A stretch of 64,000 nt of DNA from positions 248,001 to 312,000 of the forward strand of contig NZ_JANKBZ010000003.1 of the NCBI RefSeq assembly GCF_024623785.1, read 5' to 3'. Positions 57,016 to 64,000 of this stretch are shown piece after piece. Position 1 is the stretch's first letter, and each line of letters opens with the position of its first letter. Under the pieces are notes generated by a model. That model worked only from the letters and a program-made list of their open reading frames with translations, was not told where the DNA came from and made no database searches. The position numbers were made by a program, and so were the translations under genes. This DNA is from Archangium lipolyticum (GTDB lineage Bacteria > Myxococcota > Myxococcia > Myxococcales > Myxococcaceae).

Positions 57016-57471
57016 TTACGTCTTGCCCACGAGCGACTTCATGAACTCGCGGTTCTCGCGGACCTTTCCGCTGAAGTGGGTGATGATCCCCATCAGCAGC
57101 TTCATGCAGGCCTGGGGTTTCTGCGCCGTCAGCCGCTGGAAGTCCGCGTGGCGGATCTCCACGGCCGTGACATCCGTCATCGCCGTGGCGGTGCACAACC
57201 GCTCGCCCTTCTGGATGAGTGCCAGCTCGCCCAGGGGCTCACCCGCGCCTACATCCCCGAGCGTCACTTCCTCGCCCCCGGTGTTGCGCGCGCTCAGCCG
57301 CACCGTTCCTTCTCCGAGGATGAAGAGCGACTCGCCGGGACGGTTCTCCAGGAACAGGGCCGACCCCTTGGGAAAGGCGCGCGGCACCCCAATGGCGGCG
57401 AAGATCTGGATGCCGACATCGGTGAAATCCTTGAAGAGCGGGCAAGCCTTGAGTACGGCTGCGACCTCCAT
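57016..57471 (-). CDS. cyclic-nucleotide-binding domain protein (CRP-like, no DNA-binding domain)
   Basis: 151 residues, a single cNMP-binding domain: KGSALFLENRPGESLFIL, GEPLGELALIQKGERLCTATA (phosphate-binding cassette, with Arg replaced in part by the GE..LCTATA pattern) and a closing helix. There is no helix-turn-helix, so it is probably a stand-alone sensor or partner subunit rather than a transcription factor. Last gene of the miaB-gamma-CA group, 38 bases behind the latter. ATG at 57471 was chosen; a GTG at 57489 is possible. Confidence 0.83.
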   Translation of the reverse strand: MEVAAVLKACPLFKDFTDVGIQIFAAIGVPRAFPKGSALFLENRPGESLFILGEGTVRLSARNTGGEEVTLGDVGAGEPLGELALIQKGERLCTATAMTDVTAVEIRHADFQRLTAQKPQACMKLLMGIITHFSGKVRENREFMKSLVGKT

Positions 57472-57509
57472 GGGGTGTGGTCCTAACACGCACGCCCCCT
57501 CCCGTCACG

Positions 57510-58025
57510 TTAACGGCTCGCGCGGTGATCCGCGGCCGTCCGGACGTAGTGCTTCGCGGACTCGAGCAGGAACGCCCGCTCCTCGTCCGTCACCGCCCTC
57601 TTCACCTTGCCCGGAGAGCCCACCACCAGCGAGCCCGCCGGAATCTTCGTCCCCGGCGTGAGCAACGTGCCGGCTCCGATGATGCAGTCGTCGCCGATCT
57701 CCACGTCGTCCATGACGATGGCCCCCATTCCCACCAGGACCCGGTTCCCCACCTTGCACCCGTGCAACACCACGTGGTGCCCCACCGTCACGTCGTCCCC
57801 GATCGTGGTCGTGAACCGGCTGCTCGTCACGTGCACCATCGTGAGATCCTGGATGTTCGTCCTCTGGCCGATTCGGATGGCGTTCACGTCACCCCGCAGC
57901 ACCGAGTTGAACCACACCGAGGAGTCCTCCCCTACCTCCACGTCACCGATGACCTGCGCCGAGTCCTCGATGAAGCAGCTCGGGTGGACTCGCGGGGTTT
58001 GATCACGGAATCGGCGCAGGGCCAT
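57510..58025 (-). CDS. gamma-carbonic-anhydrase-family (left-handed beta-helix) protein
   Basis: 171 residues with hexapeptide repeats throughout (SSVWFNSVLRGDVNAIRIG, GRRT-type turn as GQRTNIQDLTMVHV, TVGHHVVLHGCKVGNRVLVG). The three metal His expected of the gamma-CA/YrdA family are in the HVTSSRF-to-HHVVLHG part. Many such relatives are not proven carbonic anhydrases. ATG at 58025 has GGAGAA five bases upstream; the longer frame runs into the repeat element. Confidence 0.88.
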   Translation of the reverse strand: MALRRFRDQTPRVHPSCFIEDSAQVIGDVEVGEDSSVWFNSVLRGDVNAIRIGQRTNIQDLTMVHVTSSRFTTTIGDDVTVGHHVVLHGCKVGNRVLVGMGAIVMDDVEIGDDCIIGAGTLLTPGTKIPAGSLVVGSPGKVKRAVTDEERAFLLESAKHYVRTAADHRASR

Positions 58026-58071
58026 GGGTTCTCCAGGAGTGGATGAACGGAGGGGAACTCCAGGGCGGGAT

Positions 58072-58105
58072 ACCCTCACCCTGTCCCTCTCCCAGAGGGA
58101 GAGGG
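58072..58105. repeat. REP-like hairpin element, copy 2
   Basis: ACCCTCACCCTGT followed by stem CCCTCTCCC (58085-58093), loop AGA, GGGAGAGGG (58097-58105). Identical stem and near-identical prefix to copy 1. It lies 8 bases beyond the stop of miaB, between miaB and the gamma-CA gene. Confidence 0.65.
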
Positions 58106-58113
58106 GGATTGAC

Positions 58114-59496
58114 TCAGGCCACGACGCAGGTGGGCTCGGGTTGGGGGAGCTCGGCTGCCGGCATCACCGTCGGCGGACTCAGCACCGCCACCTGCTTGCC
58201 CGCCAGCTGGTTCGGCGTCGCGCTCTCCACCAGCACCTTCACGAACGCCCCCGCCGGTGCATCTCCGTCGAAGTTCACCGTCCGGTTCTCCGCCGTACGC
58301 CCGAAGCGCTTGAGCGGGTTGTAGCGCGACGGGCCCTCCACCAACACCTCCACCTCCTGCCCCACCAGCGCCGCGGTGATCTCCCCGCTGATGCGCCTCT
58401 GCAGCTTCTGCAGCCGCTCCAGCCGCTCGATCTTCACCTCGTGCGGCACCGGACCCCACTCGTTCTCCCGCAGCGCCGCTCCCGTCTTCGGCCGCGGGCT
58501 GTAGATGAACGAGAACTGGTTGTCGTACCGGACCTTCTCCGTCAGCTCCATCGTGAGCGCGAAGTCCTCCTCCGTCTCACCCGGGAAGCCCACGATGATG
58601 TCCGTCGTCATCGCGATGCCCGGCCGCGCCGCGCGCAGCTTCTCCAGCCGCACCATGTACTCGGCCACCGTGTAGTCGCGCCTCATCCGCTTGAGCACCG
58701 GGTTCGACCCGCTCTGCACCGGCAGGTGGAAGTGCGGGCAGATCTTCGGCTGCACCCGGAAGGCCTCGATCAGCTCGTCCGACAGGTCGTGCGGATGGCT
58801 CGTCGTGAAGCGCACGCGATCGATCCCCGGCACCTCCGCCGTGCGCAGCAGCAACTGCGCGAAGCTCACGCCGCCCTGGTACGAGTTCACGTTCTGCCCG
58901 ATGAGCGTCACCTCGCGCACGCCCACCTTCGCCAGATCCGCCACCTCGGCCAGCACGTCCGGGAACGGCCGGCTCACCTCGCGGCCACGCGTGTGCGGCA
59001 CCACGCAGAACGAGCAGACGTTGTCGCACCCCTTCATCACCGTGACGAACTCGGTCACCTTGCCGCGGCTCGTCTCCGGATCCGCCCGGGGGAACACGTA
59101 CTCCTCCGAGTCCACCCAGGCCGTCTCCACCACGCGCTCGCGCTCGCCCCGCACCCGGCCGATGATCTCCGGCAGCTTGGCGATGGAGTCCGGGCCGAAG
59201 ACGAAGTCCAGGTAGGGCACCTTCTTGAGGAGCTTGTCCTTCTCCTGCTGCGCCACGCACCCGCCCACGCCCAGCAGCGTGCCACGGGCCAGCTTCACCG
59301 TGCGGTAGCGCCCCAGGGCCGAGAGCATCTTGTCCTCGGCCTTCTCGCGGATGGAGCAGGTGTTGAGGATGATGAGGTCCGCCTCCTCCGGGACCGGTGT
59401 CGGCCGGTATTCCAGCTTGCCGAGCACCTCGCTCATCCGGAGCGAGTCGTTGACGTTCATCTGGCAGCCGAAGGTGTGGATGAAGTAGCGCTTCAT
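58114..59496 (-). CDS. miaB: tRNA-2-methylthio-N6-dimethylallyladenosine synthase
   Basis: 460 residues. The N-terminal MTTase domain has Cys11, Cys47 and Cys80 for the auxiliary cluster; the radical SAM cluster motif is GCDNVCSFC (Cys157, 161, 164); a TRAM domain closes the protein (about 375-440). It adds the methylthio group to i6A37 of tRNA. The C-terminal Pro-rich tail is an extension. Confidence 0.96.
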   Translation of the reverse strand: MKRYFIHTFGCQMNVNDSLRMSEVLGKLEYRPTPVPEEADLIILNTCSIREKAEDKMLSALGRYRTVKLARGTLLGVGGCVAQQEKDKLLKKVPYLDFVFGPDSIAKLPEIIGRVRGERERVVETAWVDSEEYVFPRADPETSRGKVTEFVTVMKGCDNVCSFCVVPHTRGREVSRPFPDVLAEVADLAKVGVREVTLIGQNVNSYQGGVSFAQLLLRTAEVPGIDRVRFTTSHPHDLSDELIEAFRVQPKICPHFHLPVQSGSNPVLKRMRRDYTVAEYMVRLEKLRAARPGIAMTTDIIVGFPGETEEDFALTMELTEKVRYDNQFSFIYSPRPKTGAALRENEWGPVPHEVKIERLERLQKLQRRISGEITAALVGQEVEVLVEGPSRYNPLKRFGRTAENRTVNFDGDAPAGAFVKVLVESATPNQLAGKQVAVLSPPTVMPAAELPQPEPTCVVA

Positions 59497-59579
59497 GGGT
59501 CTTTCCGTACGGAGAACGGGCTCTTATGCGATGGGCCCCGGCGGAATGCAACAACCCCGCGGGCGGCCAGGCGGGCGCC

Positions 59580-60095
59580 TCACGCCCGGCTGAGGACCTT
59601 CTGCATCCGGGCGTGGAGGTCGACCAGCCGCTCCTCGTGCTGGTTCAGCAGATCAATCGTCCCCTGCCCATAACGCCGGGCCAGGGGCTCCAGATCCTCG
59701 ACGCGGCGCAGCTCGTCCCGGATCTTCCCCGCTTTCTCGGTCGAGGCGGCATCCAGCCGCTGCTCCAGCTCCGCCAGCCGGGTCCGCAGCCTCCGCGCCG
59801 TCCAGCGCTGGCCGCTGTAGGCGCGCAGCATGGCGGTGCCCAGTTCCACCACCTTCGTCTCCTTCAAGCCGGACGCCTGCATGCCCAGCTGGTGCGCGGC
59901 GACGATCGCGTCCTTCCCCGCCGAGGGCTGCTCGACATGGGCGAGGAAGGTCTCCTGGTAGCGGACGAGTGACTGGAGCTCGGCCTCGGTGAGGGGATGG
60001 GAGGCCAGCCGCAGTGTCCTGGCGTCGGCGGCCTCCATGCCGGCGGACTGCGACTGCGTGGCCTCGAGATCATCGAAGAAGGAAGAAGGGGGCAT
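59580..60095 (-). CDS. hypothetical coiled-coil protein downstream of a VWA gene
   Basis: 171 residues, charged and almost wholly helical; TARRLRTRLAELEQRLDAAS and KIRDELRRVEDLEPLARRY look like coiled coil. No signal or membrane segment. No family recognised. It starts 12 bases after the VWA stop with the same orientation, so the two are probably cotranscribed and may interact. Confidence 0.7.
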   Translation of the reverse strand: MPPSSFFDDLEATQSQSAGMEAADARTLRLASHPLTEAELQSLVRYQETFLAHVEQPSAGKDAIVAAHQLGMQASGLKETKVVELGTAMLRAYSGQRWTARRLRTRLAELEQRLDAASTEKAGKIRDELRRVEDLEPLARRYGQGTIDLLNQHEERLVDLHARMQKVLSRA

Positions 60096-60107
60096 GGTTC
60101 AGGTCTC

Positions 60108-61505
60108 TCAGGCGGGCACGAGCTGCTCCGCGATGCGGGACAGATCGGCCACGGAGTTCACCACCACCGTCTGGTGGCACTCCTTCGAATAGGTGAGCAT
60201 CTCGCTATCCCCGAAGCCCCAGTTGGCGCGGTCCTCGGGGCAGATCCACAAGAGCCGCTTGCACTTCTGCTTCAGGTCCTTGAGTGCCCAGGCGTTGTTC
60301 GGGTTGTAGTTGTTGCGGCCGTCCCCGATGATCATCACCGTGGTCCGGCGCGTGATGCTGCCGAGCTGGTCCCTCGTGAAGCTGGCCAGCGCGCGGCCGT
60401 AGTTGGAGTTGGCCGTGAGCGACACGGCCTGTCCCATGGTGGCCAGGTCGATGGCCCGGTCCACGTCCTGCTCCTTGAAGTACTGCGTCACATCGCCCAC
60501 GTCCGACACGAAGACGAACGAGCGCACCCGCACGAAGAGCGACTGCAGCGTGTAGGTGAAGAGCAGCATCATCCTCGACGCGTTGCGCACCGAGTCCGAC
60601 ACGTCACAGAGGACGACGACCTCGGGGCGCTCGGGGCGGCGGGCGCGGAACACCGGCACCATGGGCACCCCACCCCACGGCAGGTTGCGGCGCAGCGTGC
60701 GGCGCACGTTCAGCGTCCCCCGCCGCTTCGAGCGCTGCTTGCGGATGAGCCGGGCCTTCAGCTTCTCCGCCAGCGTCTTCACCGCCGACTCCATCTGGTT
60801 CACCTCGGCCTGGCTGAGCTGGTGCAGCGGCTTGTCCACCACCCCGCCCGTGGGCTTGCGGATGCGCGCCTCGGCCTGGCGCTTCACCTCGCGCCGCGCC
60901 GCCTCCTCCACCTTGCGCAGCTGCTCGGCCACGTGCCGCGAGACGATCTCCACGCCCTCCGCCGGCAGGCCCCGCTTGCGCAGCTCCTCCTCCAGCGCCT
61001 TGAGCTCCGAGCGCGCCCGATCGATCCCCGCCGCCACCATCAGCCGCCGCGAGAAGAAGCCCGTCTGCATCGAGCTGCGCATCTGCGACAGATCCAACTG
61101 CAGCGTGGCCGAGCGGAAGATCTGCGCCAGCCGCGCCCTGTCTCCCATGAGCGCCGCCTGCGCCAGCGGGGACAGCTCGGGGAAGAGCGAGTTCATCTGG
61201 AACAGCAGCATCGTGAGGTTGTCACCCTCGATGAGCCCCTGCTCCTGGATCTGCTGCGCGAGCGACTTGTCGAGCGCCTCGAACGTCCTGGCCGCCCCCG
61301 AGAAGTAGAAGTCGAAGGCGCGGTTGAAGACGTCCACGTCCTTCTCGCGCTTGACCATCGTGGTCCGCAGCACCGAGCGGAAGATGCCCTTGTCCTGGAG
61401 CCCCACCTCGGAGGCCGCCCGCGACGCGTCCGCGACCTCGGACGTGCTCACCCGCACGCCGTTCTGGCGGAGGACCTCGGCGAACTCGACGATGCGTGCG
61501 TCCAT
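60108..61505 (-). CDS. CoxE-type VWA-domain protein
   Basis: 465 residues. The C-terminal VWA domain has an intact MIDAS site DVSDSVR (Asp301, Ser303, Ser305) with Thr later in LTANSNYGRAL. The N-terminal helical half (MDARIVEFAEVLRQNGVRVS) is typical of the CoxE/YehP family, which works with a MoxR-type AAA ATPase in cofactor or complex maturation. No MoxR gene is in the window; the only close partner is the 171-residue coiled-coil protein. Confidence 0.88.
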   Translation of the reverse strand: MDARIVEFAEVLRQNGVRVSTSEVADASRAASEVGLQDKGIFRSVLRTTMVKREKDVDVFNRAFDFYFSGAARTFEALDKSLAQQIQEQGLIEGDNLTMLLFQMNSLFPELSPLAQAALMGDRARLAQIFRSATLQLDLSQMRSSMQTGFFSRRLMVAAGIDRARSELKALEEELRKRGLPAEGVEIVSRHVAEQLRKVEEAARREVKRQAEARIRKPTGGVVDKPLHQLSQAEVNQMESAVKTLAEKLKARLIRKQRSKRRGTLNVRRTLRRNLPWGGVPMVPVFRARRPERPEVVVLCDVSDSVRNASRMMLLFTYTLQSLFVRVRSFVFVSDVGDVTQYFKEQDVDRAIDLATMGQAVSLTANSNYGRALASFTRDQLGSITRRTTVMIIGDGRNNYNPNNAWALKDLKQKCKRLLWICPEDRANWGFGDSEMLTYSKECHQTVVVNSVADLSRIAEQLVPA

Positions 61506-61621
61506 GTGGTTCCAGGCCCCTCATTATCCATGCTCCCAACCCGTGGCCACACAATCCTTCTCCCTGCGGGGGGCCGGGCGTCCTGTATACCCAGGCCCGG
61601 GGAACACCCGAAGGAGACATC

Positions 61622-62347
61622 ATGCCAACAGCAGTCGTCACCGGAGCGGGCATCCGGCTCGGAAAGGCCATCGCCCTGGCGCTGGCCGAGGCGGGTTTCG
61701 ACCTGGCCCTGCATGTCCACCAGTCGACCGAGGGAGCCGACGAGGTCGCCCGGAAGGCCCGCGCCCTGGGACGCGCCGCCACGGTGTACCGCGCCGACCT
61801 GGGGTCGCCCCAAGGGGTGGACTCGCTCGCCTCGACCCTGCGCCAGGCCCACCCGGCCATCGATGTCCTCGTGAACAACGCGGGCATCTTCGAGCGGCTG
61901 GCCTTCGAGGACATCACCCGGGAGCAGTACCACCGGATGATGGGGATCAACCTGGAGGCGCCCTTCTTCCTCACCCAGGGTCTGCTCCCGGCGCTGCGAG
62001 CGGCCCCCCGCCCCCTGGTCGTGAACCTCACCGACATCGCAGGGGAGCGCGCCGAGAGCCACTATGCCCACTATTCCGCCAGCAAGGCGGGGCTGATCAT
62101 GCTCACCCGGGCGCTGGCCGTGGAGCTCGCGCCCCAGGTGCGGGTCAATGCCGTCTCGCCGGGGACGGTGATCTTCCCGGAGCACTTCGACGAGGCCGCC
62201 CGCCAGGCCTACCTCTCCCGAATCCCCTTCGGCCGGGAGGGCTCCCCCGAGGACGTGGCCCGGGTGGTGGTCTTCCTGGCGCGCGAGGCGCCCTATATCT
62301 CCGGACAGGTGATCGCCGTGGATGGAGCCCGGAGCGTCCAGCTATGA
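61622..62347 (+). CDS. SDR-family reductase, pteridine-reductase/FolM-like
   Basis: 241 residues. The nucleotide loop TGAGIRLGKAIA has the Arg-Leu-Gly form seen in pteridine reductases and FolM rather than the usual GGIG; the catalytic part is NLTDIAGER then HYSASKAG (Tyr and Lys). It ends VDGARSVQL. Its stop overlaps the start of the FolB-like gene (ATGA), which supports a role in dihydropterin reduction. ATG has AAGGAG six bases upstream. Confidence 0.85.
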   Translation: MPTAVVTGAGIRLGKAIALALAEAGFDLALHVHQSTEGADEVARKARALGRAATVYRADLGSPQGVDSLASTLRQAHPAIDVLVNNAGIFERLAFEDITREQYHRMMGINLEAPFFLTQGLLPALRAAPRPLVVNLTDIAGERAESHYAHYSASKAGLIMLTRALAVELAPQVRVNAVSPGTVIFPEHFDEAARQAYLSRIPFGREGSPEDVARVVVFLAREAPYISGQVIAVDGARSVQL

Positions 62348-63180
62348 ATCGCCCTCTCACCGACGACTTCCCGATCACTCCGCGAGACGCCCGGGGCCGC
62401 CCGCTGGATGTGATCGATCTGCGCCTGCTCCCCGTCCAGTGCATCGTCGGGGTGTACCCCGCCGAGCGCGGCACGCCGCAACCGCTGGAGCTCGACGTGG
62501 CCCTCTACCTGGACACCCGGAAGGCCGCCACGGAGGGCCGCCTCCGCGACACGGTGGACTACGCGCGGCTGTCCGGGGAGCTGCGCTTCCTCCTGGAGAC
62601 GGCCGACTTCCGCGTGCTGGAGACGGCCGCCGAGGCCCTCTGCCGCTACATCCTGGCCCCTCCCACCGAGGACATGGCGCGAGCCCAGGTGCGGGCCGTC
62701 ACCCTGCGGCTGTCCAAGCCGGAGGCACTGGGGCGCTCCGGGCTCGCCTCGCTGCGGGTGCACCGCTCCGCGGACGAGTACCAGTACGAGATGGAGGAGA
62801 AGCCCTTCGGGCGGGTGGACATCGTCTTCCAGGATCAGCACGTCGGCATCTACCGGCTGCGTGTCGCCCCGGGCCGCACCATCCCCACGCACGAGCACCG
62901 GGTGATGAACGAGGCGGAGCTGGTGCTGGGTCACGGGCTGCTGCTGCAGGGCAAGCCGGTGCTGGCGGGAACGGGCTTCCGGTGGCCGAGACACTTCCCC
63001 CACCGCTACGACAACCCGCGGCCGATCGAGCAGACGGTGCTGTGCGTGGACCGCCCGGCCTTCATGCCCCATGACGAGGTGGAGGTCCCCGAGCCCACGA
63101 GCGGGCTGGCGCCCATCGAGGGCCGCGCCTACTACCCGGCGGCGGCGAGCGCCCCCGAGGCCGAGGGCGAGCGATGGTGA
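62344..63180 (+). CDS. folB: dihydroneopterin aldolase (FolB) domain fused to a cupin domain
   Basis: 278 residues. The first half (about 22-140) is FolB-like: LRLLPVQCIVGVYPAERGTP, then LDTVDYARL-type DTVDYARLSGEL and the helix ETAAEALCRYIL; a separate FolB is normally about 120 residues. The second half (about 153-255) is a cupin with RLRVAPGRTIPTHEHRVMNE (metal-type His-x-His and Glu) and HFPHRYDNP. The fusion is unusual. It lies in an overlapping operon with the FolM-like SDR before it and another SDR after it. Confidence 0.83.
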   Translation: MNRPLTDDFPITPRDARGRPLDVIDLRLLPVQCIVGVYPAERGTPQPLELDVALYLDTRKAATEGRLRDTVDYARLSGELRFLLETADFRVLETAAEALCRYILAPPTEDMARAQVRAVTLRLSKPEALGRSGLASLRVHRSADEYQYEMEEKPFGRVDIVFQDQHVGIYRLRVAPGRTIPTHEHRVMNEAELVLGHGLLLQGKPVLAGTGFRWPRHFPHRYDNPRPIEQTVLCVDRPAFMPHDEVEVPEPTSGLAPIEGRAYYPAAASAPEAEGERW

Positions 63181-63962
63181 GCACTCCCCCGATGGGAACC
63201 CGGAAGGTGCTGGTGACCGGAGGGGGAAGCGGCATGGGGCTCGCCGTGGCCGAGGCGCTGCTGCGAGCGGGAGGCCGGGTGGCGGTGACGGGGCGCCGGG
63301 CGGATCGGCTGGAGGCGGTGGTGCGCGCGTGGCCCGGTCAGGCAGTGGCCCTGCCCTGCGATCTGTCCTCCCCTTCCGAGCGCGAGGGGCTGCTCGCACG
63401 GGCCCGAGCGGCGCTGGGCGGGCTGGACGGACTGGTCCACTCGGCGGGGGTGGTGGAGCACCAACCCGTGGGCCACATCTCCGAGGACGCACTGCGGGCC
63501 CAGCTCGAGATCAACCTGGTGGCCCCGCTGCGCCTGGGCGAGGAAGCCCTGTCGGTCCTGGAGGACGGAGGGGGCATGGTGTTCATCTCCTCCACCCTGG
63601 CCCTGCGGCCCCTGCCCACCAGCGCGGTCTACAGCGCGGCCAAGGCGGGGATGCTGGCGGCCATGCGCTCTCTGGCCCTGGCCGGCGCCGCGCGGCGCAT
63701 CCGGGCCAACGCCGTCTGTCCGGGAGTGGTGGACACGGAGATGGTCCGGGCCCCGCGATTGAGCCCCGGTGAGACGCCTCCCACGGGAGAGGAGCTCGAA
63801 CGCAGGATCTCCGCCCAGCTGTCCACGCTGGGGGCACTGCACCCGCTGAGACGGCTCGGGAAGGCCGAGGAGGTGGCCGAGGCGGTGGTGCACCTGCTGT
63901 CGGCCCCGTGGACCACCGGGAGCGAGCTGGTCATCGACGGCGGGCTGATGCTCCGGGAGTGA
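63174..63962 (+). CDS. SDR-family oxidoreductase
   Basis: 262 residues. Glycine loop TGGGSGMGLAVAEAL, catalytic Ser in FISSTLAL and Tyr/Lys in VYSAAKAGM, end SELVIDGGLML. Arg-Arg after beta-2 (TGRRADR) suggests NADPH. The start overlaps the FolB-cupin stop by 7 bases, so it is translated with that operon; a link to pterin metabolism is only positional. Confidence 0.88.
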   Translation: MVSTPPMGTRKVLVTGGGSGMGLAVAEALLRAGGRVAVTGRRADRLEAVVRAWPGQAVALPCDLSSPSEREGLLARARAALGGLDGLVHSAGVVEHQPVGHISEDALRAQLEINLVAPLRLGEEALSVLEDGGGMVFISSTLALRPLPTSAVYSAAKAGMLAAMRSLALAGAARRIRANAVCPGVVDTEMVRAPRLSPGETPPTGEELERRISAQLSTLGALHPLRRLGKAEEVAEAVVHLLSAPWTTGSELVIDGGLMLRE

Positions 63963-63965
63963 GCG

Positions 63966-64000
63966 TCAGCTGTCCTCGCCCTGGTAGATGCAGCCCGAGG
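63966..64000 (-). CDS. possible 3' end of a minus-strand gene (cut by window edge)
   Basis: Eleven codons and a stop (…SGCIYQGEDS) are open to the window edge, immediately convergent with the SDR gene. Too short to assign; called because dense coding on either side makes a gene end here likely. Confidence 0.3.
   Translation of the reverse strand, partial: SGCIYQGEDS

Overview
This window looks like chromosome from a large-genome, GC-rich myxobacterium (order Myxococcales, closest in flavour to Archangium/Cystobacter/Myxococcus). The support is direct: very high GC with long spurious antisense frames, a DUF2378 (TIGR02265, Myxococcus paralogous family) gene, a TIGR02266/PilZ-type domain fused to an Hsp70, a eukaryote-like Ser/Thr kinase, many lipoproteins, huge Ig-repeat secreted proteins and an S46 peptidase. 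I saw no rRNA, tRNA, CRISPR array, transposase or phage gene.

Layout. 1-5 kb: two short-chain dehydrogenases, a membrane class III nucleotide cyclase, and a minus-strand group of KAS III-like synthase, DUF2378 protein and secreted protein. 5-10.3 kb: a TetR-P450-P450 operon with a palindromic operator on the regulator's start codon, preceded by two tandemly duplicated alpha/beta hydrolases; this looks like a small secondary-metabolism or detoxification unit. 10.3-23 kb: two tandem copies of a ~2,000-residue subtilase lipoprotein carrying 13 and 12 Ig-like repeats and three copies of an unnamed Cys-containing module; both lack the normal oxyanion-hole Asn. 23-28.9 kb: methyltransferase, a 1,067-residue carboxypeptidase-regulatory-repeat protein, and a secreted GH18 chitinase whose ribosome binding site lies in a perfect hairpin.

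28.7-30.2 kb is the most unusual part: a ~690 bp tandem duplication holds two peptide genes with a nearly identical mersacidin/lichenicidin-type leader ending in Gly-Gly but unrelated cores. One core has Ser/Thr and Cys spaced for lanthionine rings; the other has no Cys. A 79 bp piece of chitinase gene is inserted at the junction, and a 154 bp segment is inverted in one copy, so the chitinase now ends in out-of-frame peptide-core sequence.

30.2-64 kb is mostly conserved housekeeping: acyl-CoA carboxylase, acyl-CoA dehydrogenase and MeaB (propionate/branched-chain metabolism); rnc-era-der-(YfgM-like)-bamB (RNA processing, ribosome GTPases and outer-membrane assembly), then a MutT-like Nudix and an RNase H-like protein; a Ser/Thr kinase; an S46 dipeptidyl-peptidase convergent on guaA across a strong terminator; guaB; the PilZ-Hsp70 fusion; DedA; miaB with a gamma-carbonic-anhydrase-like and a cyclic-nucleotide-binding protein; a CoxE-type VWA protein; and a pterin-reductase-like SDR overlapping a FolB-cupin fusion and another SDR.

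Starts were chosen by ribosome binding site, domain boundary and overlap with neighbours; where these disagree it is stated. Family names come from motif recognition only, since no database search was possible.
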